A model generated the notes under the pieces. That model was not told where the DNA came from and searched no databases. It was given only the letters and a program-made list of their open reading frames with translations. From Rhizobium sp. L1K21 (GTDB lineage: Bacteria > Pseudomonadota > Alphaproteobacteria > Rhizobiales > Rhizobiaceae): a DNA stretch of 64,000 nucleotides. Every line of letters begins with the position of its first letter. Positions within the stretch are counted from its first letter, which is position 1. Location of the stretch: contig NZ_JAMXLE010000001.1 of the NCBI RefSeq assembly GCF_024055895.1, forward strand, positions 1,612,001 to 1,676,000, written 5' to 3'. A program made the position numbers and the translations under genes. Below are positions 28,220-37,856 of this stretch, piece after piece.

Positions 28220-29647
28220 TCAGAAAACGCCGAACCACCAGGCTGCGAGCCCGAGAAACGCAAAGAAGCCAACAACATCGGTCACCGTGGTGACGAATAC
28301 GGATGAAGCAACGGCCGGGTCGGCTCCAAGCTTGTCGAGGAGCAGGGGTATCAAGATGCCGGCGAGTGCTGCGGCCATCATGTTGACCACCATGGCAACG
28401 GCGATGATCCCGCCAATGGTCTCACTCTGGAACCAGGCACCAGCCACAATGCCGATCAGCCCGCCGAATACCACGCCATTCAACAGCCCAACGCCTGCTT
28501 CACGCCGGATGATGCGGCCTGCATTGTAAATATCGAGATCACGGGTTGCGAGCGCGCGCACTGTCACGGTCATGGTCTGCGAACCGGCATTCCCACCCAT
28601 GCCTGCCACGATCGGCATCAAAACGGCGAGCGCCACAACTTTTTCGATAGCCGCATCGAAAAGGGAGATCACACTCGCAGCCAGTATTGCCGTCCCAAGG
28701 TTGACCAGAAGCCAGGGAAGTCGCGAACGCGAAGCACTGCCGACGGAGTCGGACAGTTCTTCGTCGCCCACACCACCAAGGCGCATGATGTCTTCTTCGG
28801 CCTCTTCCTGGATCACGTCCACCACATCGTCAATCGTGAGCACGCCGACAAGCCGCTCATTTTCATCAACGACGGCGGCAGACAGAAGGTCGTAGCGTTC
28901 GAAGAGCTGAGCCGCCTCTTCCTGGTCCATTTCGGCCGGCACGGGATGATTTGTCTCGTGCATGATGTCTTCGATACGGGTGGAGCGCGCCGCGCGCAAA
29001 ATCTTGTCGAGATAGACCGCACCCAAAAGCTTGAACGTCGGATCGATGACGAAAACCTGCGAAAATGAATCCGGGAGGTCTTCGTCTTCGCGCATGTAGT
29101 CGATTGTCTGGCCGACCGTCCAGAACGGCGGCACAGCGACAAACTCCGTCTGCATGCGTCGGCCAGCCGAGCTTTCAGGATAATCCAGCGACCGGCGCAG
29201 CCTCACCCGCTCCGTAAACGGCAGTTTGGAGAGGATTTCCTCCTGATCCTCTTCGTCGAGGTCTTCCAGGATGTAGACGGCGTCGTCCGAATCCATTTCG
29301 CCGAGCGCTTCAGCGATTTTTTCATTCGACATCTGCTCGACAATTTCAAGGCGGATGGTGTCGTCCACCTCGGTCAAAGCTGTAAAGTCGAAGTCGTCGC
29401 CGAGCAGTTGGATCAGGGCGTGGCGCTGGTCGGAATTCAGGGACTCGATGATGTCGCCGATTTCCGATTCGTGGAGGTCAGCAACATTGTGGCGCAGATA
29501 GAGGATATCCCGATCTGCGATTGCAGCACCGACAAGGGCAAGGAAGTCCTTGCGAACAAAGCCGTCCTCGTCGTAGATGCCGGTGATTTCACTCACATCA
29601 TCTTCGAAATGTGCGCGCTCACCTTCCTGCTCGCCGGCTTCGGTCAT
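28220..29647 (-). CDS. mgtE: Magnesium transporter MgtE
   Basis: Mg2+ channel of 475 residues. Order: cytoplasmic MgtE N domain (about 30-140, with VADLHESEIGDIIESL), a pair of CBS domains (about 145-275, with LVGVLTIDDVVDVIQEEAEEDI) and a C-terminal membrane domain of five helices (about 308-475, including MPIVAGMGGNAGSQ, the pore signature). Intracellular Mg2+ closes the channel through the N and CBS domains. ATG at 29647 after AAAGAGGG. The upstream 295 bp are shared with the divergent Spy-like gene; I see no Mg2+ riboswitch. Confidence 0.95.
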   Translation of the reverse strand: MTEAGEQEGERAHFEDDVSEITGIYDEDGFVRKDFLALVGAAIADRDILYLRHNVADLHESEIGDIIESLNSDQRHALIQLLGDDFDFTALTEVDDTIRLEIVEQMSNEKIAEALGEMDSDDAVYILEDLDEEDQEEILSKLPFTERVRLRRSLDYPESSAGRRMQTEFVAVPPFWTVGQTIDYMREDEDLPDSFSQVFVIDPTFKLLGAVYLDKILRAARSTRIEDIMHETNHPVPAEMDQEEAAQLFERYDLLSAAVVDENERLVGVLTIDDVVDVIQEEAEEDIMRLGGVGDEELSDSVGSASRSRLPWLLVNLGTAILAASVISLFDAAIEKVVALAVLMPIVAGMGGNAGSQTMTVTVRALATRDLDIYNAGRIIRREAGVGLLNGVVFGGLIGIVAGAWFQSETIGGIIAVAMVVNMMAAALAGILIPLLLDKLGADPAVASSVFVTTVTDVVGFFAFLGLAAWWFGVF

Positions 29648-29942
29648 CGGCGTCCCTCTTTATTGGTTTGATGATTGTTCAGCAGGCGCACACGCCTGAT
29701 GTTCTGCTAACCGAAAACAGACAAAAGGTCTACCTTTGGCGGTGATCGTATTGAAATTTCTTATTGAAATGCTGTCGTTTTTCGGCAGAAATCTGGTCTT
29801 GGCCTGCCCTGCCCCCAAATCTCCCTTTCAGCGACACACTTCTTTACAAACGCCGCGAATAGGCGAAACGTTCCTTGTCCAGATTGTCACTATCGAAAAC
29901 GAGCCGATCCGTCGGCATGACAGCAGAAGAGGAGTTTCGATT

Positions 29943-30512
29943 ATGACAAATTCACAAAAGACAAGCACCTGGAAGAAGACCCTCATCGTCGGCGTGGTAA
30001 CGCTTTCTACCCTCGCCGGCACCGGCTTTACGGCAGCCCGTGCAGGAGGCTGGAAAGACGGCGGACGCAACGGAGAATACGGTCAGCAGATGGGCCGGGG
30101 TGGCCACGGGCCCATGGGTGGCGGCTTTGATCGTGCATTTTCAGGCGAGCGGCTTGACCGATTCCTGTCGATGATCGACGCGACACCCGAGCAGAAGGAA
30201 AAGATCACTGCCATCTTCACCAAGGTGCGTGATGACATGGAGGCCAAGCGTGATGCGCGCACCGACAATCGCAAGGACATGCAGGCAGAAGTCACAAAAC
30301 TTCTCAAAGCGCCGGAGTTCGACCGGGCAGCTGCGGAAAACCTGCTTGAAGGCCGCGACGCAATGCGCGACGACAGCCGCCAACTGATCCAGACAGCCCT
30401 TCTCGACGCTGTTGAGGTGCTGACGCCCGAGCAGCGGACGAAAGTGGCCGATTTTGCTTCCGAGCGCGGCGGCATGTTCTTCGGCGACCGTGGCCACGGC
30501 TGGCGCAATTGA
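29943..30512 (+). CDS. Spy/CpxP-like periplasmic protein
   Basis: Protein of 189 residues with an N-terminal signal segment (about 12-35) and a Gly-rich stretch (GGWKDGGRNG..GRGGHGPMGGG), then a helical domain with two LTxxQ-like motifs (ATPEQKEKITAIF near 80 and LTPEQRTKVADF near 165), the hallmark of the Spy/CpxP chaperone family. It is followed by a response regulator and a sensor kinase, the same logic as CpxP with CpxRA in enterobacteria, where the periplasmic protein is both target and negative regulator. Strong site GAGGAG before the ATG. Confidence 0.8.
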   Translation: MTNSQKTSTWKKTLIVGVVTLSTLAGTGFTAARAGGWKDGGRNGEYGQQMGRGGHGPMGGGFDRAFSGERLDRFLSMIDATPEQKEKITAIFTKVRDDMEAKRDARTDNRKDMQAEVTKLLKAPEFDRAAAENLLEGRDAMRDDSRQLIQTALLDAVEVLTPEQRTKVADFASERGGMFFGDRGHGWRN

Positions 30513-30557
30513 TGCTATAAGCCGCTGATCCCGGCTGGTAAAAATGAGGAATAAAAC

Positions 30558-31259
30558 ATGGCGGCAGAGGTTTTGATCATAGACGATGATACGCGCCTCT
30601 CCGCCATGGTTGCTGAATACCTTGGAAAATCAGGCTTCGATGCCAGAACGGCGGTCACCGGAGCCGAAGGCCTTTCGCAAATCGAACAGAAGAAACCGGA
30701 TGCCGTGATTCTCGATATCATGCTGCCGGATACGGACGGTTTCGAGGTCTGTCGCAAAATCCGTCTTTCATCCGATGTGCCTGTGATCATGCTCACCGCA
30801 AAGGGGGAAGAAACGGACCGGATCGTTGGCCTTGAACTTGGCGCGGACGATTATCTCCCCAAGCCCTTCAACCCACGGGAATTGCTGGCGAGATTAAAGG
30901 CGATTTTACGCCGTGCAAGCAACACGTCGCAGGCAGAAACCGTTTCAGTGCTGAAATTCGGCGAACTGGTCATTGACCCGGATTCGCGCCTTGTCTCGGT
31001 CGGTGGAGAGCCAAAGTCGCTTACTGCCTATCAATTCGACATGCTTTGCGCCTTCGCCGAACATCCTGGACGAGTCCTCAGCCGCGATCAGCTGATGGAT
31101 CTGCTAAAGGGCAAGGAGCTGGATGTGTTTGACCGCTCCATAGACGTACACATATCCCGGATCCGTGCAGCAATTGAGAAGGACCCGAAGCATCCGCGGC
31201 GCATCATCACGGTGCGCGGTGCCGGCTATGTGTTTGCCCGAAACCAGAATGACATCTGA
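30558..31259 (+). CDS. OmpR-family response regulator
   Basis: Protein of 233 residues: receiver domain (about 1-120) with acidic pocket IIDDD, phosphoacceptor Asp at residue 53 (VILDIMLPD) and Lys in YLPKPFNPREL, then an OmpR winged-helix DNA-binding domain (about 130-230; ends RIITVRGAGYVFA). GAGGAATAAAAC precedes the ATG. The kinase gene starts 9 bp after the stop. With the Spy-like gene upstream it probably senses envelope or membrane stress; that is inference from gene order. Confidence 0.92.
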   Translation: MAAEVLIIDDDTRLSAMVAEYLGKSGFDARTAVTGAEGLSQIEQKKPDAVILDIMLPDTDGFEVCRKIRLSSDVPVIMLTAKGEETDRIVGLELGADDYLPKPFNPRELLARLKAILRRASNTSQAETVSVLKFGELVIDPDSRLVSVGGEPKSLTAYQFDMLCAFAEHPGRVLSRDQLMDLLKGKELDVFDRSIDVHISRIRAAIEKDPKHPRRIITVRGAGYVFARNQNDI

Positions 31260-31268
31260 GAAAACATC

Positions 31269-32513
31269 ATGATCCGGCGCTCGCTCTTCCTGCAGATTTA
31301 CGCTCTCATCATCGCAAGTTTGGCGATTGCGGCCGTTATCCTGGTGACGCTCACAGGCATGGGGCGCTTTGATCAGCGCGACCCCTTGCGTGCGCAGCTG
31401 GGCCAGGTGATGGGGCTGTTGCTCAGCCCGGAGGACCAGCCGGAGAATGTGCAACGCGCCGTTCGCCGCGTGGCGCGTGTTTTTCATGCCGATATCTCTG
31501 TATATGACGCCACGGGTCGGCTTGTGGCCAGTTCTGGTGAGCACCTGCCCTACAACACGGTGCCAACCGAGCCTGAGGGCTTTCGCTCGGGAACCAGAAC
31601 CTATGTGCTGAATACGGACCACAATATGCGAGTCATCATGCATTTGCGCTCGCCGTTCCGCAATCCGCGGCGCAATATTGCGTTTATCATCGTCGTCATT
31701 GCCGCGGCTGTGGGCGCTGCTGCCTATCCGGTTGCCCGTTACCTGACGCGAAGGCTCACCAATTTGCGTGACGGGATGGAAATCTGGAGCCGGGGCGCGC
31801 TGTCCACCCGGGTTGCTGTGGAGGGCCGCGACGAAATCGCGGAAGCAGCAAAAACCTTCAATATGGCAGCAGACCGCATCGAGCAGTTGATCACCGCACA
31901 GAAGAGCCTGCTTGCCAATGCGAGCCATGAATTGCGCTCACCGCTCGCCCGATTGCGGATGGCAACGGAAATGTATGAGGAGGCCCCCAGCGACACGTTG
32001 AAGGATGAGATCCTCAAGAATTTGGCGGAGTTGGATGAACTGGTGGAAGAAATCCTGATCATGAGCAGGCTGGAAAGCAAGCAGGATGAAGCAGCGCATG
32101 AGCCGTTGGAACTCGTTTCCCTGGTGGCGGAAGAAGGCGCCCATTTCAATGCCGATATTTCCGGCGAGCCGGTGATCATCCGTGGCAATGCAAAACTTGT
32201 TCGTCGCCTGGTGCGCAATCTCTTTCAAAATGCCGCGCGACACGGCAGACCGCCATTCGAGGCCCACATCAGTCTGCGGGCGAACACGGTCTCGTTGATC
32301 ATCCGCGACCATGGTGACGGTATATCGGAAGCCGAGCGCGAACGGATCTTCGAACCCTTCTATCGGCCCGCCGGACGAGCGGAATCATCCGGCGGCTGGG
32401 GCATTGGCCTTGCTCTTGTCCGCCAGATTGCCAAGGCTCATGGCGGCACGGTGCGATATCAGGATCAGCAAGACGGCGGAGCAGGATTTGTGGTTGAATT
32501 TCCAGTCGCTTAG
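31269..32513 (+). CDS. Sensor histidine kinase, Cpx/envelope-stress type
   Basis: Inner-membrane kinase of 414 residues: helix 1 about 8-27, periplasmic domain of about 100 residues, helix 2 about 138-158, HAMP (about 160-212), HisKA with the phosphorylated His at residue 220 ([14 protein letters not shown]), and HATPase_c with N box ([10 protein letters not shown]), G1 (RDHGDGIS), F box (IFEPFYRP) and G2 ([12 protein letters not shown]). All catalytic motifs are intact. Cognate to the response regulator 9 bp upstream. Confidence 0.92.
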   Translation: MIRRSLFLQIYALIIASLAIAAVILVTLTGMGRFDQRDPLRAQLGQVMGLLLSPEDQPENVQRAVRRVARVFHADISVYDATGRLVASSGEHLPYNTVPTEPEGFRSGTRTYVLNTDHNMRVIMHLRSPFRNPRRNIAFIIVVIAAAVGAAAYPVARYLTRRLTNLRDGMEIWSRGALSTRVAVEGRDEIAEAAKTFNMAADRIEQLITAQKSLLANASHELRSPLARLRMATEMYEEAPSDTLKDEILKNLAELDELVEEILIMSRLESKQDEAAHEPLELVSLVAEEGAHFNADISGEPVIIRGNAKLVRRLVRNLFQNAARHGRPPFEAHISLRANTVSLIIRDHGDGISEAERERIFEPFYRPAGRAESSGGWGIGLALVRQIAKAHGGTVRYQDQQDGGAGFVVEFPVA

Positions 32514-32629
32514 GACGGTCACCAGGAAAAACTTTCACCGCTGGGTAAAAAACTATGACTATCCACTTGTGCAGCCCAACGCCTTTTGCTACATGCAGCC
32601 GCGCCGGAGCAATCCGGCCTACCAGGTCA

Positions 32630-32714
32630 GCGGTCGTGGCGGAATTGGTAGACGCGCAGCGTTGAGGTCGCTGTGGGGCAACCCGTGGAAGTTCGAGTCT
32701 TCTCGACCGCACCA
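32630..32714 (+). tRNA. tRNA-Leu (GAG)
   Basis: Class II cloverleaf of 85 nt: acceptor GCGGTCG/CGACCGC, anticodon loop TTGAGGT (GAG), a long variable arm (GGGGCAACCC), T loop TTCGAGT, discriminator A and encoded CCA. A terminator follows at once. Confidence 0.96.
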
Positions 32715-32716
32715 AG

Positions 32717-32742
32717 AACCCGGCTTTTTAGCCGGGTTTTTT
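32717..32742 (+). terminator. Terminator of tRNA-Leu (GAG)
   Basis: Stem AACCCGGC/GCCGGGTT with loop TTTTTA and four further T, starting 2 nt after the encoded CCA. Confidence 0.92.
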
Positions 32743-32805
32743 GTTGCCTTTGTCATCAGCACCCCCCATATCGTTTTCGCACTGTGGCCACCGAGACAGG
32801 AATGG

Positions 32806-33522
32806 ATGATGCTGCGACAAGACCTGGAAAGAACGATGCTGCCCCCCGCAGGCGCGCCGCCCGTTCGCTGGCGCGTGTCAAACGGACAGGTACCCTACGA
32901 CGAAGCCGTATCACTCATGGAAGCTGAGGTTGCCAGCATTGCAGCCGGCGAGGCAGACGAACTTGTGTGGCTTCTGGAGCATCCTCCGCTCTACACCGCA
33001 GGCACCAGCGCAGAATCAGGTGACCTCATTCAGCCGGACCGCTTTCCGGTGTTTCAGACCGGTCGTGGCGGCGAATATACCTATCACGGCCCCGGTCAGC
33101 GTGTTGCCTATGTCATGGTTGACCTGAAGCGGCGCAGGCAGGATGTCCGTGCCTATGTGGCGGCGCTCGAGGAAGTGATCATCCGCACGCTTGATGCCAT
33201 GAACGTCAAGGGCGAACGCCGGGAGGATCGGGTTGGTGTCTGGGTACAAAGGCCGGAAAGACCGCCTCTCCCCGATGGTTCGGTTGCCGAAGACAAGATC
33301 GCTGCTCTGGGCATTCGCATCCGCAAATGGGTGACCTTCCATGGCCTGTCGATCAATGTCGATCCCGACCTTGATCACTTCAGCGGCATCGTCCCTTGCG
33401 GCATTTCTGCCTATGGCGTCACGAGCCTTGTCGATCTGGGTCTCCTTGTCTCGCTGTCGGATGTCGACGTCCTGCTGCGCCAGGCATTCGAAGAGGTCTT
33501 CGGTGCTACAGTCGCTGTGTGA
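32806..33522 (+). CDS. lipB: Octanoyltransferase LipB
   Basis: Transfers octanoyl groups from acyl carrier protein to lipoyl domains, the first step of lipoate synthesis. 238 residues. Family motifs are [43 protein letters not shown] with the catalytic Lys region, and [15 protein letters not shown] with the catalytic Cys. The frame is open far upstream, but that would run through tRNA-Leu; the ATG at 32806 ([12 protein letters not shown]), preceded by ACAGGAAT, is the sensible start. It ends 1 bp before the convergent M50 gene. Confidence 0.95.
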   Translation: MMLRQDLERTMLPPAGAPPVRWRVSNGQVPYDEAVSLMEAEVASIAAGEADELVWLLEHPPLYTAGTSAESGDLIQPDRFPVFQTGRGGEYTYHGPGQRVAYVMVDLKRRRQDVRAYVAALEEVIIRTLDAMNVKGERREDRVGVWVQRPERPPLPDGSVAEDKIAALGIRIRKWVTFHGLSINVDPDLDHFSGIVPCGISAYGVTSLVDLGLLVSLSDVDVLLRQAFEEVFGATVAV

Positions 33523-34770
33523 CTAAGCAAACAACTTGCTACATGCCCTTATGATCGCATAGGCGTGGATCAGAACCGCTGCATAAAGCCCGAGTCCGGC
33601 CATCAAGCGTTCAGGATCGCTCATGGGCATCATTGCGTGACGTGGTTTGGCCCCGCTTTTCACCATGAAGCTCAGCAGCGCGAAAACAGCAAGCGCCGTC
33701 ATCAAGGCTTCACGCGGCAGTCCGATTTCCCAGCCCGTGAACAGGATCGCACCTGAAATCAGGAAACTGCCGACAACCTGCAGCGTGGGGGTGCGAAAAA
33801 TCTGCCGTATGGCTTGGCCGCCGTCAAAGCGCTGCATGGGAAGCAGATTGAGAAGGTTGAATGCGCCGAGGATGAGCAGGAAGACAAGCGATGGCCGCAT
33901 CAGTTCCGCCGTCAACCAGCCATTTTCGGCTGCATGCGTGACGCCCGTGATCAACGGAACGAAAAAGCCCGAGACACCCGCACCCATGATGGCGCAAACG
34001 GCGATTTCAAAACGGCTGTTATAAGGCCGACCGCCAATGGCAATTCCACCCAGCAGCGGAATGAAGACCATGCGCACACGCTTGTGGCCAAATGCCCGGA
34101 AGGCGACCATATGACCTAGCTCATGGAGCGCAATTACAACGGTCAACATGCTGGAAAGCATGAGGCCGGTCAGGTTCAGGCCGAAGAACGGCCATAGAAG
34201 GATGGTGGAGAAGACGGCAAGGGAAAATTGTGTGAGCGGATGTTCGAAAATGCCGCCTGTCTTTACCCGACCGTCGTTGAGCCAGGCGCTCAAGGCATTC
34301 ATCTCACGCCTCAAGCTGAAATAGCGGAAAATCAGAAACGCAAAGCCGCGATAGCGGTCTGACCGCTCGATCAGGACATCAGTTCCTTCAGCCACAGGTC
34401 TGAGCGTGCAATGTTCCCGATAATTCCGCCAGAAGATCGGATCAAGGGCTGTATCTTCCACCACCTGCGCCATATAGCCGCTTCCGTTACCATCGACTTC
34501 GACCTGGTAAACAACCTCGATCGGCTGACCTGTCCGGTCCAGATTCGAATGGACATGCACCGCCCTGTTTTCAGCCACAGCGCGAGTCGAAACGACTGAA
34601 GCACGCCAATCAGCATTTTTGCCAAGGGGGTTGAGCGCATTCCAGACGCGTTGGGGCGCTGCGTCCAGATGGCGGCTCAGGCGTATCGTGCGCCTGCCCA
34701 AGGGCGCGGCAAGCAGCAGCCAGACAAGTCCCAGATTAATGACGATCAGCAACAACGCCGCTGTGGACAC
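33523..34770 (-). CDS. SRPBCC domain fused to a site-2-type (M50) metalloprotease
   Basis: Membrane protein of 415 residues. After an N-terminal helix (about 5-22) comes a soluble domain (about 28-150) that looks like SRPBCC/polyketide-cyclase (LSRHLDAAPQRVWNALNPLGKNADW, and the beta-rich VEVDGNGSGYMAQVVEDT). Then several helices with the zinc motif HELGH (His at 216 and 220, VIALHELGHMVAFRAFG) and the third ligand in NLLPMQRFDGG. All expected site-2 protease ligands are present, so it should be active inside the membrane. Substrate unknown. Convergent with lipB. Confidence 0.85.
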   Translation of the reverse strand: MSTAALLLIVINLGLVWLLLAAPLGRRTIRLSRHLDAAPQRVWNALNPLGKNADWRASVVSTRAVAENRAVHVHSNLDRTGQPIEVVYQVEVDGNGSGYMAQVVEDTALDPIFWRNYREHCTLRPVAEGTDVLIERSDRYRGFAFLIFRYFSLRREMNALSAWLNDGRVKTGGIFEHPLTQFSLAVFSTILLWPFFGLNLTGLMLSSMLTVVIALHELGHMVAFRAFGHKRVRMVFIPLLGGIAIGGRPYNSRFEIAVCAIMGAGVSGFFVPLITGVTHAAENGWLTAELMRPSLVFLLILGAFNLLNLLPMQRFDGGQAIRQIFRTPTLQVVGSFLISGAILFTGWEIGLPREALMTALAVFALLSFMVKSGAKPRHAMMPMSDPERLMAGLGLYAAVLIHAYAIIRACSKLFA

Positions 34771-34909
34771 TTTTGAATCTCCCGGTCGCCTGCGGGGATT
34801 AAATTGACCAACCGGCGATCCCCATAGTCTTTTAATCGACGATACCCTAAGGAAGCCAAAAAAGTGCTTTGCAATTGCTTCGCATTTTAGCGTTGATCAA
34901 TTTTCTTGC

Positions 34910-35695
34910 CTATTGCCTGAGAAGGTCGCTGGCACAGTCGTTTTCCAAGGTCACGACACAAGGCTCACCAGTGCCATCAACGGCAATCTCACCATCCTCC
35001 TCCGGCGGCATTTCCGTGAGCTTACCGGTATTCTCGTCGACATAAAGTTGCACCGGACCCGCATTTTGAGCGGGCAATTTGGGTTCTGGCGTGATTTCGC
35101 CGTCGGACCCGAACCGTGTGCTTGAATTCAGCAAAGCATCACCGCCGGCTTGTGGTTGATAGGCGCGGGCCACTGCGGGGGAAACAGCCTCCCCGCCCTC
35201 GAGCCTCGTTGAAATTTGCGGTTCCGGTCGGATGGCATTGGGTGACGGCGCCGCCAGGGCAAATTCCATGCGTATGCGGGTTGCAATTGCTTCGGCCAGC
35301 GATGCGCTCGCAAATGCGCGGCTACCTGCAAAACTGACGGCTTCGAAGTCGGTCAGATACAGGGGCTCGCTCGTCTGGGGATTGCGGGCAATTACCTGGA
35401 CCCGCGCTCTGTTCTCACGTGAGCCAAGGCCTCGGCCGCCATTGACGTTCAAAATGCCGACATCCAGATAGGCAGCCTGCACTGGTCCGCCGCGGTGGCT
35501 GATCTCGATGGAGGCATCAAGGCGGCGCTGCAGTTCTGCCTTCAATTCCGGATCGATGGAAGCGGAGAGGCTGATGCTGGCGGCTGTGATCTCGAAGACG
35601 TTCTGCTGATAATAGGTCTGCTTGCGCGGGGCGCATGCACTAAGAAGCGCAACGGCAAGGAAGGAAAGGACGAGATGAAATGTCAGTTTGCGCAT
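34910..35695 (-). CDS. Predicted outer- or inner-membrane lipoprotein
   Basis: Protein of 261 residues with a lipoprotein signal peptide (LSFLAVALLSACAPRK; lipobox LSAC, lipidated Cys at residue 21). A folded part of about 120 residues (TAASISLSASIDPELKAELQRRLD ... RIRMEFALA) is followed by a Pro/Glu-rich acidic C-terminal stretch ending with two cysteines (EPCVVTLENDCAS). I do not recognise a named family. Stand-alone gene with the M50 gene downstream on the same strand, 139 bp away. Confidence 0.75.
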   Translation of the reverse strand: MRKLTFHLVLSFLAVALLSACAPRKQTYYQQNVFEITAASISLSASIDPELKAELQRRLDASIEISHRGGPVQAAYLDVGILNVNGGRGLGSRENRARVQVIARNPQTSEPLYLTDFEAVSFAGSRAFASASLAEAIATRIRMEFALAAPSPNAIRPEPQISTRLEGGEAVSPAVARAYQPQAGGDALLNSSTRFGSDGEITPEPKLPAQNAGPVQLYVDENTGKLTEMPPEEDGEIAVDGTGEPCVVTLENDCASDLLRQ

Positions 35696-35886
35696 GCCCG
35701 TCTCTGTATCGTTAAAAGATGGGGCATGATCTGCGAAACATGGTTAGTGAAGGGTTAAATTCTACTGTGGGGCACACGCCTTTCGCCAAATTCCTCCCGG
35801 TTGCCTTGATTCAATCGAAAGGCTTCCCTCGATAGGTGTCTTTCGCTAGTCATGTGTTCACGTTCAACGTGGGAGGATTCTGAGGG

Positions 35887-36948
35887 ATGGATACAACATC
35901 ACAAACCGATGCGCCTCTTCTGTCTTGGCAGGAAGGCAAAGCGGGACGTATACGGCTGAACAGGCCCAAAGCTCTCAACGCGCTGAATGCTGCGATGGTG
36001 GGCGCAATTCGCACCGCTCTGGACAGCTGGGCAGAGGACGACAATGTCGCCACCGTGATCATCGACGCAGCCGGCGACAAGGCGTTTTGCGCCGGCGGCG
36101 ATATTCGCTTCATGTATGATACCGGACGAGAAGACCCTGCCCCAGGACGCAAATTCTGGCGCGATGAATATTGCGTCAACCTTCTCATTTCCCGCTACCC
36201 CAAACCAGTTGTTGCGTTGATAGACGGCATAACCATGGGCGGCGGTGTCGGCCTTGCCGGACATGCCTCTCACCGGGTGGTGACCGAGCGCGCCGTGGTC
36301 GCCATGCCGGAAACGTCCATTGGTTTCCTTCCAGATGTTGGCGGGACCTATCTTCTCTCCCGAGCACCTGGAAAAACAGGTCTCTATCTGGGGACAACAT
36401 CGAGCCGCATGAACGCCGCCGACGCGATCTATGCGAATTTCGCCGATGCTTTCATTCCTTCCGAGAGGTTACCGACTTTATGTGAGCGCCTCGCCGATGG
36501 AGCAGATACAGATGAGGCCATTGCAGCCCTTTCCTCTTCGGCACCGGATGGAACGCTTGTACAGATGAGGGGTGAAATCGATACCACCTTCGACGGCGCA
36601 ACCATGCTGGAATGTCTGCAGAACATTGAGCGTCTGGCTGTCTCCGGCGATGCATGGGCGATAAAGACTGCGGCGGCACTCAGGCATAACAGCCCCTTTT
36701 CGCTGGCAGCCACCTTCTATGCGCTTCGCCAGGCCGAAAATCACGATCTCGAGGATTGCTTAAAAATGGAGTACCGCTTTTCCCACCGTGTGCTCGACCA
36801 CGACGATTATTACGAAGGCGTGCGCGCCGTGATCGTCGACAAGGACCGCAATCCGAAATGGTCGCCTGCCCGCCTAGAAGATGTCGACGCCGCTCAAGTC
36901 GCGTCCATGTTTGCGGATTTGGGCGAGGATGAATGGCGTTTTTCCTGA
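35887..36948 (+). CDS. 3-hydroxyisobutyryl-CoA hydrolase-like (crotonase family)
   Basis: Protein of 353 residues, too long for a plain enoyl-CoA hydratase and with the HIBCH-type features GDIRFMYDTGRE, DGITMGGGVGLAGHASHRVVTE and MPETSIGFLPDVGGTYLLSR, plus the C-terminal extension typical of that group (SHRVLDHDDYYEGVRAVIVDKDRNPKW). It would hydrolyse 3-hydroxyisobutyryl-CoA in valine breakdown. The next gene, an enoyl-CoA hydratase 40 bp downstream, would supply the preceding step. Catabolic pairing supports the call. Substrate not proven by sequence. Confidence 0.87.
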   Translation: MDTTSQTDAPLLSWQEGKAGRIRLNRPKALNALNAAMVGAIRTALDSWAEDDNVATVIIDAAGDKAFCAGGDIRFMYDTGREDPAPGRKFWRDEYCVNLLISRYPKPVVALIDGITMGGGVGLAGHASHRVVTERAVVAMPETSIGFLPDVGGTYLLSRAPGKTGLYLGTTSSRMNAADAIYANFADAFIPSERLPTLCERLADGADTDEAIAALSSSAPDGTLVQMRGEIDTTFDGATMLECLQNIERLAVSGDAWAIKTAAALRHNSPFSLAATFYALRQAENHDLEDCLKMEYRFSHRVLDHDDYYEGVRAVIVDKDRNPKWSPARLEDVDAAQVASMFADLGEDEWRFS

Positions 36949-36988
36949 AACCTTCAGGACAATGAACTAGAAACAATGGAGTCGTTTT

Positions 36989-37759
36989 ATGAGTGATACC
37001 GTTTTGCTGGAACGCAGGGGCCGCGTTGCCATTCTCACGCTCAACCGCCCGCAGGCGCTCAATGCACTGAATGCCGAGCTTCTGGAGACGTTGCACAACC
37101 ATCTCAAGGCGCTTGCAAGTGACGAGGACGTCGGTTGCATTGTGTTGGCTGGATCGCAGAAGGCTTTCGCTGCTGGTGCGGATATCAAGGAGATGGCGGC
37201 TCTGAACTATGTTGACATGCTGAAGACCGACCATTTCGGGATCGTCAACGAGATTTCCAGAAATCGCCTGCCGATCATTGCGGCTGTCAGCGGTTTTGCG
37301 CTTGGCGGCGGATGCGAACTTGCGATGATGTGCGACTTCATCATCGCCTCTGAAAGCGCCAAGTTCGGCCAGCCGGAAATCAAGCTTGGAGTGATACCAG
37401 GCTTTGGTGGCTCGCAGCGTCTGACCCGCGCGATCGGCAAGGCAAAGGCCATGGACATGGTGTTGACCGGGCGCATGATGGATGCGGCGGAGGCGGAACG
37501 CTCAGGCCTTGTTTCGCGCGTCGTGCCTGATGACAAGCTTATGGAAACCGCGCTTGAAGCTGCCGAAGCGATTGCGGGCTACTCCAAACCGTCTGTCATG
37601 GTCGCCAAGGAAGCTGTCAACCGGGCTTTCGAAACCACACTTGCGGAGGGGCTGCATTATGAGCAGCGCGTATTTTATCCGCTCTTTGCAACAGAGGATC
37701 AGAAGGAAGGCATGGCCGCTTTCACCGAAAAGCGCAAACCCGATTTCAAACACCGCTAA
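36989..37759 (+). CDS. Enoyl-CoA hydratase
   Basis: Crotonase of 256 residues. Oxyanion-hole segments are [13 protein letters not shown] and [14 protein letters not shown], and both catalytic Glu are in place (CEL, and [18 protein letters not shown]). The end ([17 protein letters not shown]) is standard for the short-chain hydratase. It adds water to trans-2-enoyl-CoA in fatty-acid and branched-chain amino-acid breakdown. GGAG lies before the ATG. It forms a likely operon with the HIBCH-like gene and ends at a terminator shared with tig. Confidence 0.93.
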   Translation: MSDTVLLERRGRVAILTLNRPQALNALNAELLETLHNHLKALASDEDVGCIVLAGSQKAFAAGADIKEMAALNYVDMLKTDHFGIVNEISRNRLPIIAAVSGFALGGGCELAMMCDFIIASESAKFGQPEIKLGVIPGFGGSQRLTRAIGKAKAMDMVLTGRMMDAAEAERSGLVSRVVPDDKLMETALEAAEAIAGYSKPSVMVAKEAVNRAFETTLAEGLHYEQRVFYPLFATEDQKEGMAAFTEKRKPDFKHR

Positions 37760-37799
37760 AGGCTATTGCCTCCAGAGCAGACTTCCCCGTCTGGAATCG

Positions 37800-37829
37800 A
37801 AAAAGGGCCACATGATGCGGCCCTTTTTT
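37800..37829. terminator. Bidirectional terminator between enoyl-CoA hydratase and tig
   Basis: Stem AAAAAGGGCC/GGCCCTTTTTT with a 9-nt loop; A run on one side and T run on the other, so it can serve both convergent genes. Confidence 0.88.
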
Positions 37830-37856
37830 AGTTTCTTCAGTCGCGGGATACGCTGA

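Noticed and set aside
29648-29942. Possible Mg2+-sensing leader before mgtE
   Set aside because: Only a small hairpin (CAGGCG/CGCCTG) is seen; no known riboswitch core.
32311-32805. N-terminal extension of lipB
   Set aside because: The open frame runs back through the tRNA-Leu gene, its terminator and the kinase gene; the ATG at 32806 with a ribosome site is the true start.
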